A DNA stretch of 64,000 nucleotides from Eucalyptus grandis (lineage: Eukaryota; Streptophyta; Magnoliopsida; Myrtales; Myrtaceae): NCBI RefSeq assembly GCF_016545825.1, contig NC_052618.1, positions 19,419,561-19,483,560 on the forward strand, read 5' to 3'. The translations under genes were made by a program, and so were the position numbers. This document shows positions 57,649 to 64,000 of the stretch, one piece after another. The stretch's first letter is position 1; each line of letters begins with the position of its first letter. Below the pieces are notes generated by a model, which saw only the letters and a list, made by a program, of their open reading frames with translations, ran no database searches and was not told the origin of the DNA.

Positions 57649-58841
57649 GGGCGAGAACAAGCAAAAGTAGACAGGTTTCGCGTTGATAATTAGTTTCGAA
57701 TTGCGCAAGTTAACGGGATCAATCTGTATAAAGTTACGAAATGAATTTTGTCAAGGACCGCTACTGATGCACTTGTAAACAAGTTGATCAAGAAAACCTT
57801 ACAGTTTTTAATGCACCGACTTCTTCTTCTTCGTTTTTTGTTTGTTTGTTTGTGTAATATGTAATCAGTACTTTGAGAGTTGACCTATACCGATGCTTAA
57901 TTACATCCTTGAGACCCTTGTGAAGACTCCATTTGACCATATAAAGCAACCACAACAAAAATAAGAGTGCATTCATTTAACGGAAAATGAATGACTTGGA
58001 AAACATTTTCCAAAAATAATAGATTACATCATTTAAAAAAAAAATGGAAATTTTTTCATCGCCCACAAAAATAGTTGAGTATAGATTGTTATCGGTAATG
58101 AAATATTTTTATTGACTAATTTTTCTAAATAATAAAAATAATCATTTTTTTGGAAAATATATTTCATATTGCTCATTTTCTGTGAAATGAACTCACCCTA
58201 AAATTATTGTCATTTTCTATGATCGTTGAAAATGGTCACTAAGGAACATATTATTGCTAGAATCTGGACTGAATAATCTTGGTCGTTCATCCTGTGAATC
58301 CCACATATAGTTAACTTGTTTTAGACTTTTATGATTAAGCCGGTCCCGTGGATTGGGTCCGCGCAAGTATTTTTTTCTCACGAGGCCATAGAAGATCTCG
58401 AAGTGGCAATAATGCGAAACAACTCCCAGAAGAAGTAAGGCTGACAGAATGATTTGGCGTTCTAAATTCTTTAGGAACTTATTGCAGTCTCTACGACAAA
58501 TGCATCGCGTGTCAATCTCCACGTCTCGTAGCCTTATCATAGGTAGAACCAGACTGCTGTCGTCGCCGGCGAGCCGCCGATAGTACAATACAATCAACCG
58601 GTCTAAGAGTCTTGAAAATTTATATTGAACAGAAGGGAATTGCATTGCATGTCATAGAAGATTTAACAGCAGAATAACATAGTTCAAACTTCCAAACGAA
58701 ATATACGTACGCCTTTCACAAACCAACATACATACTGAAGAAATACAGAGCTTGCGAATGAAAACGTAACACTTAATGAGCATGGCTGCCCATAATCATG
58801 GACGAGTCGCCCGTACTAGCGGAATAAAACTGCTGTTAAGC

Positions 58842-59885
58842 TTACCAGTTGGTGGCAGGCATATCTGTTTCCGATCCGGATGTCCTACCTTTTGCTCTCT
58901 GCCACTTTGGATCTAGTTTCCTTGAATTGATCGATGGAATCGGTGCGCCATTCTTTTCGAGCATGGCGGAGAGCTCAGTGAGGCAGCCCAAGGCTTGTGC
59001 CCTCTCTGCATTGTCATTTTGTTGAAAGTCCTTAGCGTCAAGCACAACTCCATCGAACTCTAAGCGAAAGTAATTGTTATTCTCCAGGGAATTAAAGTCG
59101 GCGTTGTTCTTCAGCACATCATCTGTCTTCCATGGGATGGAATTGTCAAAGGGACGAGTGCATGTGATTGGCTTTCGATGGCCCTCCTCGCTACCGGGGA
59201 TTCCTGTGGTACCATAAGCAAGTTTACAATCGCGCCACAGGTCGTGCACAGACTTTACAAGCACCGGGATGAAGAACGTCTCAGAGTAAGAATATTTCAC
59301 GAGAGCATTCAGCTCCGTGACAAAGCCGTGCTCGAGGTCATTGCAGTAGTCGAGAAAATAAGCCGTGACTGCATAACCATTGTCCCATCTCGATCCTGAC
59401 CCCTTCCTCGGCCAGCCTTTGGATGCATACCTTCCTTTCAATCTCACGTAATCGGCAATGCCATTGATAAGCCCTCTAGGGGCCATACCGTTGCCGTCCA
59501 TTGCCAAACATAGGTCATTTCGCAGTACGCCACTCCGGCGAACTCTTCTTTTATATCTCCTTGATAGTGTCGGAGATAAGCTGCGTTCAACCGAATGATG
59601 TTGTCTTTAGTGCTGGCGATAGCGTGTGGCGACAGAGCAAAGCTCTCAATTCGGAGGGTTGCCAAACGTACTTCTTGCCCTCGCCTTCCTTTTGACTGAA
59701 GGTGTTCAAAACTTGTTCAGTCGCGCCAAATAGAACACTGGCTTTGTAGTCGCTGTTCAAATCATCAGCATATTTGTTTCCTCCGGGGCTCTAGTAGAAT
59801 GGTCGATGATTTCGTATATCATCGCATGCGTCTTTGTCAGAGAAATCAAGAGCAGAAGCGTTTGAATGAATTGTTTCCGAGACTT
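58842..59885 (-). pseudogene. BSP4: basic secretory protein pseudogene (paralogue of BSP2)
   Basis: The C-terminal 221 codons are open and very similar to BSP2, including the extension ending ETDMPATNW. Upstream, a one-base deletion just after the motif region (about 59,494) and others near 59,665 and 59,790 shift the frame, and the start codon position is lost (59,883-59,885). The motif itself reads CEMTY instead of HEMTH. A TATA-like tract remains upstream near 59,936. Broken independently of BSP2: the stops of BSP2 are not shared. Confidence 0.9.
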
Positions 59886-60706
59886 ATTGAGCTATGATCG
59901 CTGGATGCTCGGTAGGTTTCATAAGAAGATGTAACTGTATATATACACTGAACAGAAGAAGAACAAGAAAGGGAAGTCTTGATTAGTCAGCCTCTCTGAG
60001 GAGCTATTGTGGAATGACATGGGCAAGTGTTTCTGCAGTTAAGGTTATCCACGTTGTCTTTGCCGTCCTCTGGCAAACTGATGAGAACGTCGCCAGATGG
60101 GCTAGGGAAGAAGCACAAAACTGTCACTCTCCTCATCATTTGTTCAATCGAAGGATTGCATCTGTTTTGGGCAACCAACACTTCGATGTTTCCTAGGAAA
60201 CCTGACGTGAATGCGTCCAACTGAATAGCAGCGATGTCTTAGGAAACTTGGCAATAAGCCTTTGAGACCAGACACAAAGAAACTCCAACATTCGACGTGC
60301 TCACAGCTCTCATTAATGAGTTACTTTTTTTTTTTACTTATTTCTCTATTGAGTACGTTTCATCTTTTAGTAAGAAATGGATGACAATTTGCAAATTCTA
60401 GCTTTCACTTGTGTCGTAATTGGTCTTGAAGGAGCTTTGGTGACCCACCTTTTTTAGAATCATTGTAATCGAAGGGCAATTAATTCTTTAATTTTACGTT
60501 TTTTTTTTCATAAATAAAAGTAAGAACATTTTAGTAACAGACTTCTGCGCAACATAATGTGGCCGGGCCACAAAATTAAGGAAACGACATTGTGTGAATT
60601 CAAATCCAATATGGATGGCCTATTTTTGATTGGATCGGTGGAGTGAACTTAGTTTGGTGCATTTATAATGACCTAGAACACCATTGGCCGTAATGCCCAG
60701 GAATAT

Positions 60707-60711
<5 letters not shown>
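59886..60711. other. BSP4 5' flank, paralogue of the BSP2 flank
   Basis: Non-coding. The short open frames near 59,990-60,224 are not better conserved than their surroundings. Confidence 0.6.

Positions 60712-60765
<54 letters not shown>
60712..60765. repeat. (AG)27 microsatellite
   Basis: Perfect AG dinucleotide run. The paralogous site in copy 1 is a G run (35,555-35,564). Confidence 0.95.
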
Positions 60766-60768
<3 letters not shown>

Positions 60769-63257
60769 TAGTTGGGAGCGCAATACATTTAAGGAAAAGG
60801 GAACAAAAGCTCCTAAAGCTAGTTGTGAAAGTGCAATTGAGTGCTAAAACTTTTTAAAATTACAATCAACACTAAAATTTGCCAACTTGATGTAGTAATG
60901 GATTGAATGACATTGGTGTATTGGAAATAAGACAATTGGGTAATTTAAAACGAAAGAAAACAAATAAGCATTGGTATCTAACTCAAATAAGAGTTAGTAG
61001 CGTGAAATTAGTTAGTAATGTGATCAGAGGAAAGTTGGTAATCACTCTAATTGACATTATAGTTACTTAAAAAAGAGTCCGTAAAGTTTGAGAGTTCATA
61101 AGTAATGCAAATAGAAGCCTAAACTCAATAGAGAAATTATTAAATTTAAGAAAAAGACATAAATGTTGGAAAGCATGAAAGTTGAAACTCAACACAAATT
61201 GGAAATTTAATAAGAGAAAGTTTCATAAGTTACACAAATAAAGTTTGATAATTTAATATGATGGATGATAATTTTAATCTGTTGCTAAAAAAGGAAAATA
61301 AAATTTGGTATACAATGAGAGAAATTTTTTTCCTTAAAGATAATAAAGTTGATATCTAAACAAATCAAACAAATATTTGTAACTAACTCAAATAGGAGTT
61401 GGTAGTGATTTGAGTAAGTTGGTGATATACTTGAAAGAGTGAAAAAAATAAGAAAAGAATTTCGGTGAACAAGGAAATTTTAAGTGATAACTAAATAAAA
61501 AATTTCGAAATAGAATAGAGCATAAACGTTGGTAATAAGCTCTCGGATGAGATTTGGTAAATCAAAACTAGTTAGTAACTCAATTGAACAAAAATATAAG
61601 TCCCTCAAGTAAAGGGTGGTAAGTCAATGTAATGGTTAATATATTTGAGGCGTTGGTAATAAGGGCAGCAAAAGAATAATTTTTCCATCAGAGAACAGAG
61701 AAGTTGGTAAAAACATCGAATAAACGTTCGGTAACTAACTCAAACAAGAGTAGGTAACCAGATAAGAGAAAAGGGCAAGACACGTAGATAAAGGTTGGTA
61801 AATTCATCAAATTAGGATTTGATACCTTTACGGCTTTTGTAAGACAGACAAGGAAAATATGGTAAACAATAACGAAGGTTCAAAAATCAAAATAAAATCA
61901 AATACGTGTTTGTAAGTAACGAGAGTTGGTAAACCAGAACTAATTAATAATTTAATCCGTTAAATGTTGGCAAGACACTAAAATAGACATTGATAGATAC
62001 ATATAGAAGATGGTGAATTAAGGTCTCCGCCCAAAATGAAATTTAAGTCACTAATAAGAAAGAAAAATAAATTCAATAAAAGGTCAAAACTTTCAAGAAT
62101 TTTTAATTGTTAAAAAAATTATCATTAAGTGCTGGTAAGCTATCGACAATTTACCATAATATTAGGTGGCCTATAACTTCTTATACCGTGACTGAAACGA
62201 ATTCTGTTCGGAACAAGTCAAATTGTCCAACATTAATAAGTGAAAGGAGAAAGTGAGAGAAGAGAGAATGAGAAGATTAGATGTATCGATTCTTAAGCAG
62301 TTCGTTTCCCACTTAGGAATCAGGAATTGGACCAGAGGGGCCGGTTCCTAGTTTCTGGATTGGGAACCGGATGACTTGGTCTTGGAACTAGATTAATCGC
62401 ATTGGTCTGGTTCCTAGGTGGGCCAATGAAACCGGTGGTTTTTTTTTTTTTTTAAGCATATGGTCCCAAAAAGAAATAATCTGGAAGATATGATGATGAT
62501 CCATATTTAAATTGGTTTTATTTGCGGGAGAGAACTCAGATTGTCTTTGGCCGTTCGTTGTTCTGAGAACTGTACCGAACAAGACCAAACATGAGTACAC
62601 GAACTCTCTTCGAGTCACTATGATTAAAGGGGGCTAGTCAACAACAGCCCAGAACGCACACGCATAAAGCAGGCAACGAGAAAATACATACCAGAAAAGA
62701 ATAAGGAACTAGTAATAATAGCAGCCAGAAGAAACTCTCTTGAAAATTCAGCGAGAAGCAAAGCAATATCAGAAAGGGATTAGGGCTTTTTAGTTTTTAC
62801 ATATTTGTAAGAAATTTTTAAAAGAATTAATTGGTCTGATCAAGATGGTCTGGATCGAAGATCACTGATTTCAAAAAATTGAGAACTGAGAATTGGACCG
62901 ATGCCTTTAGGAACTGCTCAGAAACGACCAATTTGGTTTAGTTTGAATGGTTCCTGTTGCTCACCCTACATAAGGTCACCAACTGATCCTATAAATCATT
63001 ATCGTGCACAGGGGATTGGCAACAAGAGGCGGAGGGCTTATCTTCTTCGTAAGAATAGAGACCTTAAAGTATTATCGGAGACGTAAAAATGGAAAACAGG
63101 ACTTTATGTGATAAAAGAAAGAGTTAAAATATACTCTTATATGGCAGATTCAGTAACATATGAACCATATATAATCTCCTCCACAACCTAGTTTCATATA
63201 TCAAGAGTAGAGTAACATAGTTCAAATTCTAAAACAACGTACACGAATGCCCTTGCC
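60766..63257. repeat. Spacer between BSP4 and BSP5, copy of 35,565-37,960
   Basis: Contains the second copy of the degenerate GTTGGTAA tract (about 60,900-62,030) and of the GGTTCC-rich patch (62,290-62,960). No gene supported. Confidence 0.7.
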
Positions 63258-63312
63258 AACAAGCACACTAAGGATTTCACCAAAAGAAAAAAAAAACAAG
63301 CACACTGAGGAT
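63258..63312 (+). mobile_element. Miniature A-rich retroposon with 18-bp target duplication
   Basis: AACAAGCACACTAAGGAT (63,258-63,275) and AACAAGCACACTGAGGAT (63,295-63,312, one mismatch) flank a 19-base TTCACC plus A-rich insert. Copy 1 at about 37,967-37,984 has a single copy and no insert. TTCACC plus A's resembles the LINE-type tail seen inverted near 49,172. Confidence 0.85.
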
Positions 63313-63335
63313 ATATAGTTCGCAACACATAGCGC

Positions 63336-64000
63336 TTATTTATAGCCGGACCATGATCGGCAATGTATGTTCCCATGGCTGCTCCTAATCGTGAGCTGAT
63401 AGAAAATGCTGGGGGAATCGAAACTGCTGGTGGGCGGCTTTCGATAGCCCTCCTCGCTGCCGGGGATTCTTCTGGTAGCATAAGCAAGTTTATAATCGCC
63501 CCACAGCTGGTGCACAGACTTTCCAAGCAGCTGGACGAAGAACGCCTCGGAGTAGGAATCCTTCATGAGAGCATTGAGGTTGGCGACAAAACCGGGCTTT
63601 AGGTCATTGCAATATTCGAGAAAATAAGCCGTGATTGCAAAACCATCGTCCCATCTCGATCCTGAGCCCTTCATCGGCCAGCTTTTGGATGCATGCCCGC
63701 CTTTCAATCTCACATAATCAGCAATGCCATTGATAAGACCTCTAGGGGCCGTACCATTGCCGGTCCATTGCAAGACGCGCGTCATTTCGTGGTACATCAC
63801 TCCAGCGAACTCTTCCTGTATATCTCCTCTGTAGTGTTGGAGATAATCTACGTTCAACCGGATGAGGTTGCCTTTAGTCCTGGCGATCGTGAGTGGGTCG
63901 TTGAAGCTGTCGGCTAGGAAAGATACCCCATTGTACTTCATGAGGTCTTCCGTTTGATTGAAGGTGCTCGAAATTGCTTGAATAGCACCAATTAGAACCT
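63336..64000 (-). CDS. BSP5: basic secretory protein, 5' end beyond the window
   Basis: The frame is open from the stop at 63,336 to the window edge. It continues upstream of the first in-window Met as LIGAIQAISSTFNQ, matching BSP3. Conserved blocks LINGIADYVRLKGGHA, GSGSRWDDGFAITAYFLEYC and LLGKSVHQLWGDYKLAYA are present. The motif is HEMTR: the glutamate is kept but the second histidine is Arg. The C terminus differs from BSP3 (SFDSPSIFYQLTIRSSHG...). Whether the missing N terminus is intact cannot be seen. Confidence 0.8.
   Translation of the reverse strand, partial: VLIGAIQAISSTFNQTEDLMKYNGVSFLADSFNDPLTIARTKGNLIRLNVDYLQHYRGDIQEEFAGVMYHEMTRVLQWTGNGTAPRGLINGIADYVRLKGGHASKSWPMKGSGSRWDDGFAITAYFLEYCNDLKPGFVANLNALMKDSYSEAFFVQLLGKSVHQLWGDYKLAYATRRIPGSEEGYRKPPTSSFDSPSIFYQLTIRSSHGNIHCRSWSGYK

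Larger units (their letters stand above)
57649..64000 (-). repeat. Segmental duplication, copy 2 (BSP4 + spacer + BSP5)
   Basis: Colinear with 32,540-38,8xx and running off the window. It differs by small indels: about 80 bp around 61,400-61,480 absent from copy 1, an (AG)n tract, and a miniature retroposon at 63,258-63,312. MITE copy at about 57,970-58,205. Confidence 0.9.

Noticed and set aside
1..64000. CRISPR-like arrays, tRNA or rRNA genes
   Set aside because: The repeats present are tandem without spacers or are transposon parts. No cloverleaf gene or rRNA core sequence was recognised. The TGGTATCAGAGC site is a retrotransposon primer site.

Overview
This window is plant nuclear DNA, most likely from a eudicot. 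It is AT-rich and gene-poor, with GT-AG introns. It holds a tandem cluster of plant basic secretory protein (BSP) genes, nested Ty1/copia, long-LTR, Mutator-like and LINE elements, and decayed gene copies. The species cannot be named from the sequence alone. No prokaryotic operon, CRISPR array, rRNA or tRNA gene was seen.

Layout. 1-3.3 kb: a copia 3' LTR, then two BSP relics with a 605-bp Mutator-like insertion between them. 3.3-18.5 kb: an old copia element (copia-1) whose reverse-transcriptase region is split by a 5.2-kb solo LTR. That LTR itself contains a foldback Mutator-like element, and a second solo LTR sits in the copia 3' region. 18.7-19.6 kb: BSP1, the best candidate for a working gene. 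19.6-22.15 kb: BSP1 5' flank, paralogous to the BSP3 flank. 22.15-31.55 kb: a KH-domain RNA-binding protein pseudogene with recognisable exons, carrying a complete-length copia element (copia-2, TSD CTAAG) in its last intron. 32.54-38.9 kb: a BSP2 (pseudogene) plus BSP3 unit. 38.8-42.1 kb: BSP3 5' flank. 42.2-49.0 kb: two nested solo LTRs of one family. 49.2-50.5 kb: decayed copia. 50.5-56.05 kb: a nearly full-length L1-type LINE on the minus strand. 57.65-64 kb: a second copy of the 32.5-38.9 kb segment with BSP4 (pseudogene) and BSP5 (cut by the window end).

All BSP genes lie on the minus strand, so the cluster grew by tandem and segmental duplication. BSP1 keeps the HExxH zinc-peptidase-like motif. 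BSP3 (HQMTR) and BSP5 (HEMTR) keep open frames but have lost motif residues. BSP2 and BSP4 are broken. BSP1 looks mosaic, with a BSP3-like promoter and signal peptide and a BSP2-like body.

The most informative observations are structural: several exact target-site duplications, paralogous empty sites that order events in time, three or four extremely short poly(A) retroposons, and a templated-looking junction at the start of the second segmental copy. I found no clear evidence of a wholly new biological system.
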